From: Hydractinia symbiolongicarpus | Lineage: Eukaryota > Cnidaria > Hydrozoa > Anthoathecata > Hydractiniidae | Assembly (NCBI RefSeq): GCF_029227915.1 | Contig: NC_079876.1 | Location: forward strand, 28,929,828-28,989,827 | Length of the DNA: 60,000 nucleotides | Direction: 5' to 3' | Shown: in pieces, positions 1-13,000 of the stretch | Numbering within the stretch: the stretch's first letter is position 1 | Layout of the letters: every line of letters begins with the position of its first letter | The notes under the pieces: generated by a model | Database searches by the model: none | The model's input: the letters and a program-made list of their open reading frames with translations, nothing else | Told to the model about the DNA's origin: nothing | Made by a program: the position numbers and the translations under genes

Positions 1-630
1 TGCAATCCAGCATTTGGAAGATAAACCAGCTTTATAAACATTTCTTTAAGCGAATTCCTATAAGACATTTTCTTTTTTACATTAGCTATTTTGAAAGATG
101 TACGCTCATTTTTTTAGATCAACTTAGAAAGTGATTTTTACCAGATGTCTCTGCATAAACAAGGGGATGCATTTTTACTATCACCTTATGATCCTGGGTG
201 AGCTAGTAACCTTTTTATAATGAAAGTTTAACATGGCATACTGTTGTGTAGACAAAAAGGGGTTAATTCCAGTATTTTTAACTACTGAATGATTGGATTT
301 ACCTAATAATTGATTCTTCATTGTTTTACAGTCTGATATAATGTGGAAATTTATGGAAATTGTGGAAATTTTGGTCTAATTTATATGTATGATTGATCTT
401 ATCTACAATCCTCTACATAATATTTTTATAAAAGCCTGATTTTTGGCCATTTTTTAAGTGATACAGAATCACTTTGCTAAAACTAAAAAGGCACGCTGAA
501 TAAGCTTTAATTTTGCAGACTTGTAAGACAGGTAAACAACGTCTATTTTTGAGCCTCTTTTGCATAATATGTTTAAAATTGTCAATTTGTTTGTTATTTC
601 TGTTACATTTGCTAATAGTTCTTCTTTTAG
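1..630. other. Upstream part of the CCDC17-like locus, no exon identified
   Basis: AT-rich sequence lying 5' of the first exon I can support. The exon beginning at 631 enters in the middle of a codon, so earlier coding exons must exist. A 13-base stretch at about 519-531 is flanked by AG and GT, but its only phase-compatible reading contains a stop. I see nothing else coding, and the missing exons are probably outside the window. Confidence 0.4.
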
Positions 631-3600
631 GTCTGGTTTTTCAGTGTTTTGGGATTTTGTGTCAATGCCAAATTTGATTTCTAATTGTTGTCGTCTGTTG
701 GTAAAACTCTACGAAAATAAAAATGCAGTTTCAGACACCAAGACACTGCCAACTGTGGCTTATGGTCAAACAAATATGTATGGCCACAGTTTACACAGAA
801 TTCCCTCCTCTGATGTAGCTGTCATTGGTGTCAAGCAAATGTTCCCAAAGTAAGAAAAATTCTAGAAAGTTTGCAGAAACACGAATTTGGTCATTTGGTG
901 CAAAAACAACATATTCATCCTTTAGCAGCAGAGACTCCTTTAACTGCCCTACTAATTGACAACAATTGACAACAATAGTCACTAAAAGATTGATAAAGAA
1001 TTTAGTTCTAAAATCCTTGGGGTTTTCTCCTTTAACTGCCATGGCTACTAATTGACAACAATAGGCACTAAAAGATTAAAATGACTTCTCTTTTTCGCAT
1101 TAGCACTCCTTAGGAGCCCTGAAAATTTACTTTGCCAAGTCGCTTAATTAAACAGTCCTTAACAAAGACTTAGTGTTGTACTCCAGCACACTCTTAATTA
1201 AAAGCACAACTTCTTATCTATTTCAGCTGCTTCCCCATGACAAGTTTATCTCTTTGTGTTTGTCTACAAACTGGCAATGGGCAACACAATAATATGTTGA
1301 AGGATGTCGGATGGTGCAAGATAGATTTGTTTGATGGTTGTAGTAGGTTGACGTGTGGAAGGTAATACTTTTGTTTTGTTTGTTGTGTTTATGTTTTTCT
1401 ATTTCTTTCTTAGTTGTTGTTTATGTATATTTATTTCCAATTTTTTTTTATTGCTGTATTTTTCTTTTTTATGAAAAGATGGAAAACTCCAGTTCGTGTG
1501 CTACCAATTCAACCAGAGTTAAACACAGCTTCTTTGAATGCTGTTCCACAGGTAACCCTTGTGAGATTCCTATAAATAGTTAGGGGTGAACAGATGTTTC
1601 AGAAGATGGTATTAATACTAATGAAATTATTTACCCAGGATAGCCTCTTCAGTTCCTATTGGTACTGTTATCAACGGGGGTGCTGCAAAGGGGGTCCTAG
1701 CGCATTTAAAGCTCCCATATTAGCTACGAAAGTCGTGCAAGCACTGCAATTGCTCAACTAGACAACCGCCTAAGATATCAATCTTATTCTCATGCTGAAC
1801 GCTAAGCAGAACGGATAGATTCACACTTTTATAGTCTCTGGCATGACTCGGCCGGGGTTTGAACCTGAGACCCCTTGCACTGGAAGCGAACGCTCTACCA
1901 CAAGGCTATCAGTCAGACAATGATAGACAATAAGTTTCTACATTTCATTTACTTTTAGGGACTTTTGGCAACAACATACACTATCATTTTATTTTTTTTG
2001 CGGCTTATGCCATTTTATTTTAGCTTGGTCAAACAGAGTTATATTTTCGATTAGTGAATAGCAGAGACGCTGCAAGTCAAGAGGGAATCCTTTTAAGTCC
2101 TCAAATGATGTGCAGTTACAAGTATCCTCCAGTGGTGTGTTATTGTTTAATAACAAACAGACGAACGAACAAAACATAAACAACTGAATGAAAAAAGCGT
2201 ATTTTCTTCTTCTTAGGAATCGCAGCCAATCTTTGCATTGCCACAGTTGGCTTTGCAACAACCAAAAGAAACATTAAAACCAGTTACTCCAGAATCAAGA
2301 GCTAATGATCCTGTATTTATTCAGAAACAAAGAGATGAGAAACTCCAAAATAAAGCAAGTAATATACAGAATCCGTTATCTCCTCAGTAAGTTTTTCAAC
2401 ACAAATCATCAATATTCATATGTCCATTTTCTGCTATATCTTTGTAACATTTTTATGTTCTGCAACTAAAAAAGTTATAAGATATTGACTATTTGGATCC
2501 ATAGCCAACATGAGGACAAAAATGGATTAACATCTGCTAGTCCATGGGCCATCCAAACTGCATTATAATAAAACATTTTTTTCCAGAGTTAGAAAGCAGA
2601 GTGAAGCTAGTATATACTCCACTCGATCACATCACACAAGAAGTAAAACAGTTATACGTCCACAACAACAGCAACAACGCCCTAGGTATACAGAAATGTT
2701 TGTTGTTGTTGTTTTTTAGACAAAACTAAATGTCATTAGATTTTCCGGGGTTTTTTTATGTTTATTATTTGCTTCTGTTTCTTATTTTATACTAAAGTTT
2801 GTCTTAAAAACAAAGATATTCTCACATTTTTTTATAATCATGAAAGGTATTACAACTTCTTACAAGAGAAACTCCTTTTTTTAGAAAATCCTGAAATTTT
2901 GACAAAACATTGTTGATGACCTAAAATTGTTCTGAAAGGCAATCAATATCTTGCAAATTGAGATTAATTTTCTCGAAAAGTTATGAAGAAACGAAAATAT
3001 ATATTTTTTCAAGTCCTGAAATTCTTGGAAACTTTGTTCGTCCTGGAATTGTCCTAAAATCTTAATGAGAACAATGTTCTAGAATTCAGATTCTGTGGTC
3101 ACCATTATGTTCTATTTTAAGCTATCCATTAGAAACCAGCGTTTTTAGAACAGCGTTTGTAAAACAATAATTTGCTGAACTTTCAAGTCAGCCATCCTTG
3201 ACTAAATTATTTGCAATAATGTCAGAATCGAATGTAAGACTTCATGAGGTATGATCTGAATAACTCAGTGCAAATAAACTTGGAATGTTAAATCCAGGAA
3301 GTCAATAGATGTAACACCTTCAGTTTGCAATCATAACATTGTAGGACACTCACTGCCTTAAGAAGATTAATTAATGCTGGATAAATTTATCCTGGATTTA
3401 TTTTTAATATCCAATAACAAAATAATTTGATGAATTGGGGGATTTATTTTTAAAAATAATAATCTCCTGAAATATATTTGCAGGGTCTATTTTTGCGAAT
3501 GGGATTTTTAATAAGCATTTTCAGGAGCATTTTTAGTGATTTTCTTCACAAATCATCGTGAGGAATAAATATGATATTTATGTGCCGTTTATTTTTAAAT

Positions 3601-4051
3601 GTAATGTTATCAGTGTGGCAGGCAAGCAAATTTGAACTTTGTCTACATATGTGATAAGAGACAACAAAGAGAATTAGTATTTTGTTATTGTAAAGTTAAA
3701 TAAACTACTTTATTTTATATATTAATAATTTTATTTTATTTTAGTTTATCCCATTTAACCGTGCAAGAAAATTTAGGTGTACAAGTCGATCGCATCGTGG
3801 ATTTAAGTACCAGTGCTGTCAGACTTAAAGTGACTGTCTACAATCCCAATGGCGAGGTAAAGTTGTATCTCCGAGGCGTACTTGCCATCAAATTTGTTCT
3901 GAATCTTCACTTTTGATACAATCATTCAACGCAGTTATTTTTACTCCCGTTATAGGTAGCGCTTGCAGAAAATAATAAGCATGCGGAATTTGTAACAAAA
4001 TTTACGAGGCCATCGTTCCTCAAAGACGTTCATTGTTATTCTTTGCAACAG
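631..4051 (+). other. CCDC17: CCDC17-like gene: exons of the N-terminal block and linker
   Basis: Exons read here: 631-849, 1227-1361, 1479-1551, 2217-2386, 2587-2685, 3745-3856 and 3956-4051. The first three encode the CCDC17-type beta-sandwich-like block. Exons four and five encode a low-complexity linker ([12 protein letters not shown], then a run [10 protein letters not shown]). Exons six and seven open the second block ([31 protein letters not shown]). All joins keep the reading frame (phases 2, 2, 0, 2, 2, 0, 0). Confidence 0.72.
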
Positions 4052-7000
4052 GTAATCTTTTCGTTTCATGTTTGTGTTTTTTGTTTATTACCATGACAAC
4101 TTGTGGCCTAGTTGAGAAGTGTGGGATTGCAATGTTGCAGGTTATGGAATTTATTTCGTTTCAGTTACAACAACAAAAAGAACCATGTGAATTGATTTTT
4201 TAATGCTTTGCAGGAGAATGCCACTGCTGGTTTGTGCAGTTGTCTACTTGCGCATTTGTTTTTAAGAACGTTCTGGATAAATCTATATTATGAAACTCGC
4301 TGCCTGTCTGCTAGCCAATTAAAATCAAATTAACAAACAATAACAGATGCACTGTATACCAGCAGTTTCGCCAAACCTGATATTTGAGCCCTTTACACAA
4401 ACTTTGCCATGGATTAATCTCAACATCCACAAGTCACGATAAAAATTTATTGTAAGCATGCAAAACAGAAGTATATTTTTTAAAATAAAAATAGGAAAAC
4501 CAACAATGTAAAGTGCGATATGTCTCAGTATTCATTTGATAAACTTCCGCACTAAATCATTTTTCTCTGACTGGCTAGCAGCTGTAGATTTGTTGCTTTC
4601 ACAAAATGTCTAAGCTAAGTTTGAAACATTAAGGCTGAGTAAGGCTTAATAAGGCTGAGTGGGATAGAATAGTATAGCTTGACAGCGCGAAACATAAATC
4701 AATAAGTCAAGGTATAAGCTACACTTAGATTAGAAAACCACCATGAAATAGAAAACCACAGCAAACCACAAGTCTTTCATCGCCAGCCACGGCACCTGCC
4801 TAGTTTTGTGTCGGTTGGATCTTTGTTTACACCTGCATCAGAATTGACTTCGTGTTAAAAATACACGAAAGAGTTTATTTTTTGTCTGCATGACAACGAC
4901 TAAGAAGAAAATGTAGAAACCAAACATATTTGGAATGTGTTAATAAGAAAATAATTATGTAGTGGTTTTAAATACTACATTCTCGCTGTGTAGCTCAAAT
5001 ATTTTAAATTCTTATAATAGTAATATATTTACAGCTTTAGATAAATTCTTTTTGAATATCTCTCATCTATATAACAAGTTAGATATTAACTGCTCTCTAA
5101 TAAATTACAAAGTGATTCCAAAACGTCACATATTTTCACTTGCTTTGTATGCAACTTATATCCGTGGTCAACCTTTCCTGATTAAAATTACACCATTGTT
5201 AAAACTTTAATTTAGAAAGGTTAAACATAACCTTGGATGTTTTTACCTCTCCATTCTGTGACGAACTCTCCGTTTGATGTATTATTTCTGTTATGTTCAA
5301 TAACGTATTCGCCATATTGTTGTCTGCCATCTTTGAACACGTACTTGCCTGGACCTAACATTTTATCATGGCGGAAATGTCCTTCGAAGTAATTATCATT
5401 AAACATGAGTTTCCCTTCACCTAAAAAAAACAATTCTGTAAATTGATTTAGTCCTTTTACAGTTTTAACAAAGGTTGAGCAAATACTTAAGACTGGCGTC
5501 CCTGTGATAGAGTTTTGCTTGTAGTGCGGAGGGTCGCGTGTTCAATCTCCGACTGAGCTATCTATATACGGAAACTACAACAGTGTTGTTAAGCGTTCAG
5601 GAGGAGAATAAAAATATGTCAAATTGACCGGTTACTAGGCTAGTGTGGCTTCTGTAACTCAAAGGATTGGTTCTTAAAATGTAGCGGGACCCCCTGTGCC
5701 CTTATAAACTATGCGACGAACAGGGACTGAAGAGACCACCCTGGGTAAAAAATTTCGAAAAGCTGGATAATTTTATGTTTGAAATTCGCTAGGCGATCGT
5801 TAATTGCATTTACCTGATCGCCTTCCATGTCTCCACATGCCAGTGTAGACCATGTCTTCATCAACGTAATGGTATTCACCTTTCCCATGTCTCATATCAG
5901 CAGACCACTCACCAATATATACATCTCCGTTCGTATAGCGATATGTACCACGACCATGTCGTTTGTCGTTCTTCCATTCACCTTCGTATCTATATGCAAG
6001 TTCAAATTTAATCACGTGATTTTGTGACCGCGTGGTTTTGTCACCACGTGGTTTTGTGCCATAATTTTTGTTGGCTCCCTCTTTTTGTATAATTCTTTGT
6101 AATAGACATACATGGCAACCTGGAAGTGTCTTTCCTAAATACTTTCTCTGAAACAGTACATTGCTCTGAAAATACCTATGTGGTGATATTGCTCTGCTCT
6201 AAGCAGTTTTGAACCTTACTTCTTATTGTGTTAAATAGGCAGCTACAATCCAAGACAAAATATGTCAGCAGAAATTAAAAAAACAAACCATTGTCTTATT
6301 ACTGATAGCAAGTAGAGGGAGATAAATTCAAGTTTATATTTTTTTTGTGGTTGCAAATGTTATGCTAAGTACCAATGACTAACAATTAGTTCTATCATAG
6401 CATGCTTTAAACACAAAAGGTTCTTACATTTACAGTGAGTTTATTTTACTACCTCGTCCCCAGGGTTTTCTACGTTTATGATATTCAGTTTTGGTGTATT
6501 TCCCAGATATCAGCTGCAGTAAGATGTTAGCACCTCGCCGTATTATATCAAAGAGAAACAAAAAACACTAGGGACAACTATTGGCTTGCAACTTGCGTAA
6601 TGTTTCGCAACCTTTTTTTAATTTTTACATTTAGAAGTTTTTTACTTCCACTTTACTTTTTAAAAAGAGAATATTTTACTCGAATCCATCATAGCAATAA
6701 CAAATTGAAAAGCTGAGCAGATTAGATAAACTTTGACACATTTTTTCCAGCACTCTGATTGGGTAATTAGGAGGGTAGTAAGGTTCCAACAAATTATTTA
6801 TTTTTGATTATTGTTTGTTTATTTGTGTTATTTATTTCTTAGTGTTTGTTTGTTTGTTTGTTTTTTTTACTTATTGATATTGTAAAATAAATACCTCGAT
6901 TTGTCTGGATAAAGAAAAGTGCCTTCGCCGTTCTTTTTATTATTGCTATAACAACCAGCATATTTGGCTCCATTTTGTTGAAAGAACCAGTATTCACCAT

Positions 7001-10000
7001 ATCCATGTCTCACGCCGTGTTTGTATTCACCAACGTATATGTCTCCATTGTCTAGAACTGCTCGACCCTGACCATGTCTTTCCCCTTTTGTATTTCGTTC
7101 ACCAGTGTATGTGTATGTGGACGGGTTTGTGTTTTTCTTTTCCACATCTTTCATTGCGCTGATTTATTTCTAAAAATAGAAGATGATAAAGTCCTTTTTT
7201 AAGAAGTTACTTAGATAGTTTTTTTGTTTTACTGTTTTAAGGGGAGAAAGGGGAGAGGGAAGAGGTCCTTTAAATTTAATGATACATAGTTTTTTATTAA
7301 AGTTTAATTCGAAGTTTGTGGGTGTTGGTGATGGCATAACTACTGTAAAAATTTAGTTGAAATTTCTCAAAGTTACATTCCTGGCAATAGCCCTCCTTAA
7401 ATTATTAAATTTTGATCACTCCTCCCCCTTGCTCATTTCGAATCCCTTCTTCCTCTTCCTTTGATTTATCAATTTACTGAGATAAACGAATTTTTTAACT
7501 CATTTGGAATATTCAGTCTCTCTTAAAATTTTCCAGCTCTAGCCCGCCGCAAAGTAAAGGAAGAATACCTCACAGAACAATTTCACCGAACTTTCGTTTA
7601 AAATATAGTCTCTTTAATAATAGCCGTCGTCTGTCTGTCTCTGCGCGCAAGATGGCACCTTAAGTAGCGAGACATACGAAATGCGGTATATAAAGGACGG
7701 GCGAGCCCGTGGATTTTTCCACGGGTTAACGACTAGTCTATATTATAATACCCGTATACGTCTGTCTGTCTGTCACGCAAAATGGTAGCTTAGCTGCGCA
7801 ATAGCGAGAAGCACGCAATGCGGTATAAAAAGGACGGGCGAACCCGTGGATTTTTCACGGGCTAACGACTAGTTCTAAGAATATCTTCTTTGCAATCATT
7901 CGCACACATTCGAGAATTTCATTAGATATATAGATGTTCAGATAACCTGTTATAATGTTTAAATATATTTCTTTATTATCAGCCTCGACATAAAAAGGAG
8001 GTCGATTTCGACAAATATGAGTGTTGAACAGACATTAACACTATTCGGTCCGGGGTATTTCGAAGATATTATAAACGGGGGGTGGATTTTTTTCACGAAA
8101 AAATCGGGTAATCGGATGAATCATATGACCAAAATACTCAGAAAAATCCCCCTTACGAAATAAAGTTGTATTATAAGTTTCAAGTCCTAAGGATAATCCT
8201 AACAAAAGTTATTATATTTTCCCGATAATAAGGATTTCATAGAGATTTTTAGGATGAATTTCAAGTAATAGCTAACCTCAACAGGTCTGAGAGGTATAGG
8301 ACTTAAATATTAGGCATACACGTGCCTGATAGATAAATATGAAAACTCATTAAGTATTATAACCATACAGCATAGCAAAAAAGAGGTATTAAAAAAAAGC
8401 AGCAGGTCCGATAGGGTTAACTCAAACAGTAAAGCAAAAAAAACACTAAAGTTTAGAAAAGTATGCTTTTCTCAGAAGGGGTGAAGTTATTGAACAATAT
8501 GATCAAAAAGTCGTACCATCGCTTAAGAAATTCTCTTTACTGTAACCTCTATTTTGAACCAGTGTAAACCATTAGCTACTAATAAGCTGCAAGCTGGAGA
8601 TCTACTTATATAAATAAAAAATCTTTATGAGAAACCTCCTTGACGAGAGCAATAAGCTTACCTTTTAAGATTTTAGAAACTTTTAATTCTCCTCTCTTGC
8701 TTTCTTCTTTTTTCCCTATTATCTTCTTCTTCCTCCTTTTTTTATTTTTTTCTTCATCTTAATAAACTTTTTGCTGTAGCTATAAATATTTTATTTTGTT
8801 GCAAAGTTAGTTTTTGAAAACATCTGTTATTGCACTACAATACGGCTGTGTGGAGTAATTTTTTATTAAGTTTTTCCTTTTTATTTTTTTATGAATTTTC
8901 TCTCGATTTTTTATAGTTTTTACTTGAAATATTAATAATTCACATTGTTTTCCTCTCTTTCTTTGTTTGTTTGTTTGTTTGTTTGTTTGTTTGTTTGTTT
9001 GTTTGTTTGTTTGTTTGTTTGTTTGTATGTTTGTATTTCGTCTTAATAAGAAACATTATAACGTCCATGCTCATGTTGTCATGGCTGTCTTGTGAATCTT
9101 TTTGAAATTGTAATACGCATTTTCTTCTAAAAAAAAACTGACCAGGAGTTTAGTTTTAAATTCATCCTCAAATTCATTCTTAATTTTCGAGCCAAAGTTT
9201 TCTTAATGGGCTCTTAATCAATAAATTTATTCGCCAAAAAAGGCACGTGAGAAAATGTGGTCATAGTTACGAAAATTATTTTTTTTCTCCTCTCAAACTT
9301 ATACCATGTGCGTTGGTCTAGTATACTGCATATCTTAAATGTGTGTTGGTCTAGTATACTGCATATCTTAAATGTGTGTTGGTCTAGTATACTGCATATC
9401 TTAAATGTGCGTTAGTCTAGTATACTGCATATCTTAAATGTGTGTTGGTCTAGTATACTGCATATCTTAAATGTGTGTTAGTCTAGTATACTGCATATCT
9501 TAAATGTGCGTTAGTCTAGTATACTGCATATCTTAAATGTGTGTTGGTCTAGTATACTGCATATCTTAAATGTGTGTTGGTCTAGTATACTGCATATCTT
9601 AAATGTGTGTTGGTCTAGTATACTGCATATCTTAAATGTGCGTTAGTCTAGTATACTGCATATCTTAAATGTGTGTTGGTCTAGTATACTGCATATCTTA
9701 AATGTGTGTTAGTCTAGTATACTGCATATCTTAAATGTGCGTTAGTCTAGTATACTGCATATCTTAAATGTGTGTTGGTCTAGTATACTGCATACTGGTC
9801 TGTCAGTGAACGAGATTCGATCCATGGTCGACGAAACTGCAGACTGTGAACGACGCACACGTAATATTTAATTGCAACAGCTAAGCCTTCTTGCTAATCT
9901 GTTTCTAAAAGCTCAGCTCAACATTATTTGTCATCTAGGCTAGTTTGTAAGAGTATTTATATAATCGGTTTTTTTTTCTTTTTTTTTTTCATTTAATATT

Positions 10001-13000
10001 TGTCGACTTCCATTAAAGCTAACTGCATCTCGCTGTGTTTAGGATCTACGCATGCGCTTTAGAATTCTTTTTCTGATGACAGTGCCTGTATTTTAGTAGC
10101 TTTATAAGTTAACCCTATCCCTGCTGGGCCTCTTTGACAAAAGACTTTATTTTCTTTTATATCGTTCTGTCAAGGAAAGGGATCAGTTCGGGATAAATCA
10201 ATAAATTATTCTTAATTAGACAACTATTTTATTTATTTATTTTTTAGTGCTGGTTTCCATCGTTGCAACTTTATCAACGCTCTCTATTAGTTGTGGAAGC
10301 GTACCAGAGAGCTGACAATAATTCAGAAGATGACGTATTAATGGCATGGAGTGCTGTGTGCTTATTTCAATTGCGCGGCAAATCAGAAAGCCAGCAAAGA
10401 ACTTCCTTACACAGCGGTATGTGTGTGCCCTAGTTGTAAGTTTATTATCATCGAGAATGTTCTTAAAGTGATTCCAAAATGAGAAAGTGACAAAAGGTAG
10501 AGACCACGGTGTTAACAGTTCATATGCAATGGTCACACGAATAAAAAATAAAAAATATAATTTTTGCACTCTAAATTTTTTGAACTCTGAAATTTAAAAC
10601 CTTTAAGAAATAAGTTTCTTGGTAAGTTTTCGGTGTGTGTCGTCCAATCACTTTTAAAAATATGTAAACAAAAAGCTTAAAAAACTGTATTATTTTACCA
10701 CTATTGCAGGTTAGGAGGGAGACACCAGAAAGCACACTGGAGTACTCAGTATTCCTTTCTACTTTTAAGGTCTTCATTCAGCTTTCGATCTGTCGAGAGA
10801 AACAATACTTTCTGGTGCTGTCCACATGCTGCTGTACGAACCGCCAATGTTAAAAGTTAAAAAAATAATAGAGAAACTTCAGGTTCGTACTGTTTTTGTT
10901 GCTTGGTAACTTGTGATCTTATTCGGAAAATAATTTTAATAAATTTCTACAACATCGTAAGTAAGTTAAAATACAACAGTTGAAGTAACCATCGTGTACT
11001 TCTCGCCTTAAATCCAGCTAAAGATATATTTCTATAATTTACAAGCAAAGTAAGGGAAAGGAAAAATAACCAGCCCTAGTAATATAAACACATTTGCGTT
11101 TGCGTGGCCAACAGAGTTGCAACAACAATATCACCTCAGATTCTGATTGGAGTACACAGACTAACCATTGTTTTGAGCAGTGAGCTTCAAGTAAGCCTTC
11201 ATTCATAAAAGTGGTAAAAACGAAAAGGTTTTCTCGCTGGCTTAAAATTTAAAAAAATATTAATCTTATTAGCATTATGTTACCTCATAGGAGAACAATT
11301 TATCCAGCTACATCAGTACTTATAGTACCGCTTCAGTATTACTCCATTTGTTTAATGATGATGTACTTCCAACACGGTCTCCTATGGCAATACCAATTGT
11401 ACAACTTCGTCACCAAATCCCCATGGTAAGATGTCAAATATTTTTTTTGACGGTAGGGTACCATTTAGAACACGAGCCTCCAATTTGATTATGATAAAAA
11501 CAAACCTGTGATGGTTAGTTACATGCAGGGACAAAAGTAGAAAATATTCTTTTGTTGGAAATATCGAATACGTAGCAAGCTATTTTGTCACAAATTTGTT
11601 ATTTCTTTTTACACAAAACATGTCAACAAGAGTCAACACAGGATACTTTTGATAACTGCAGCCGTAACGAGACCAAGAAAACAGATCGAGTTATCGAATG
11701 CTTGAGAACTATATTATTATTTTCTTTAACAGAACAAGTTAGAAACATGAAATGAAATCTAAAAGCATTATCCTAATTCTGTGTAAAACATGTGTACTTC
11801 GAAACAAAATGAGCACTTTTATATTTTATTTTTGCTCGTTCGGATGGTTTCAATTTCTGACAAAACTTGAACAATTTTTGCCGCCCATGTCTCTAAGTTA
11901 GCTTAGTCTCTGCGGACAGATTTTGTTTCCTAAATATTTAACAAATTTTCAGTGAGCAGAACTGTGAACATAAAATTATATCGTGTTTTTTTTGTATTTA
12001 AGGGTGCGTGGTTAGATCATACCAGGGAAGCTCCCAATAAACTTTTTGAAAACGGAAATGGGTTTGATGTTTACGTGGATTGTGGTAGATTTTTCCCAGA
12101 TAGCACTGTAGCGTCTCGGGTAAGTTTTCAACACAAAAGATTTCTTTTTCTTTTCTTTGTTTTTTCAGAAAGTGGACATAACAATTTTGAACTCATCAAG
12201 CCCTAATATTGTATTTGGTCATCATTTTATCATTTTTTTCAAACTCGGGAGCCTTGAAAAAATAAGTTTTCCTTTCCAAACAGTTAAAGGAAATGTTGGA
12301 AAACTTCTAGATTGGCAAAATTACCTTAGTCTTCCCAGAGTAACTATATATAACTGACTATCTTAGCTAACCTATGAGTTATGTTGTTATCCCTCTTGTT
12401 TAGCTACTTTACCTACACAACAAGCAACTTTGAAATTTTATGTTTTTTTCTCGGAAACATTCCTGATGTCAACTTATTTAGACAAACTTTCTTGTTAAAG
12501 CAATAGATATAATTTTATAATTACAGGTAGTGGTTAGCTTGCATGATGGCGCCAGTAATAAATCAAAGGCGATGAAATTCTTCTTCGAAACCAAGCTTGA
12601 TCTTCACACGAACGCCTTAGAACCAGAGTATAATGCCAGATTCGAATTTCGGCAATTCACATTTGCGCCACAGTCAGAACTTGTATTTGCGGTACGTGTT
12701 TTTTGTTTTATCCTTACGATGTTAGTCAAGAGTCAACTACCCGTAGACTGTGAGATGTCTGCATTCTGATGAGAAATATAACTCGATCATTAGCTAAGGA
12801 AATAGGGTAATCTATGCAGGTTGGCAGATCAAATTGATACCCATGTTTCTTTATTCACGAATAGTTGATGTTTTCAAGTAAGTTTTTGTCGTGCGTTCCA
12901 TAATATCAGATGTATATTTTACTCCTCAGAAGATCGGAATCTCATATTTAATTCATGCTGGGTTTTGTTGGTTTATTTTTGCGATTTAATGACAAAATGT

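Noticed and set aside
5491-5560. Functional tRNA gene
   Set aside because: The head has a B-box-like sequence but no intact cloverleaf, and it continues into a SINE body and tail.
9308-9793. Regular 33-bp repeats resembling a CRISPR array
   Set aside because: The copies abut with no unique spacers, and the context is an animal intron; it is a minisatellite.
10237-10569. Minus-strand open frame of 110 codons
   Set aside because: It is the shadow of the plus-strand CCDC17-like exon at 10248-10416, whose phases fit its neighbours.
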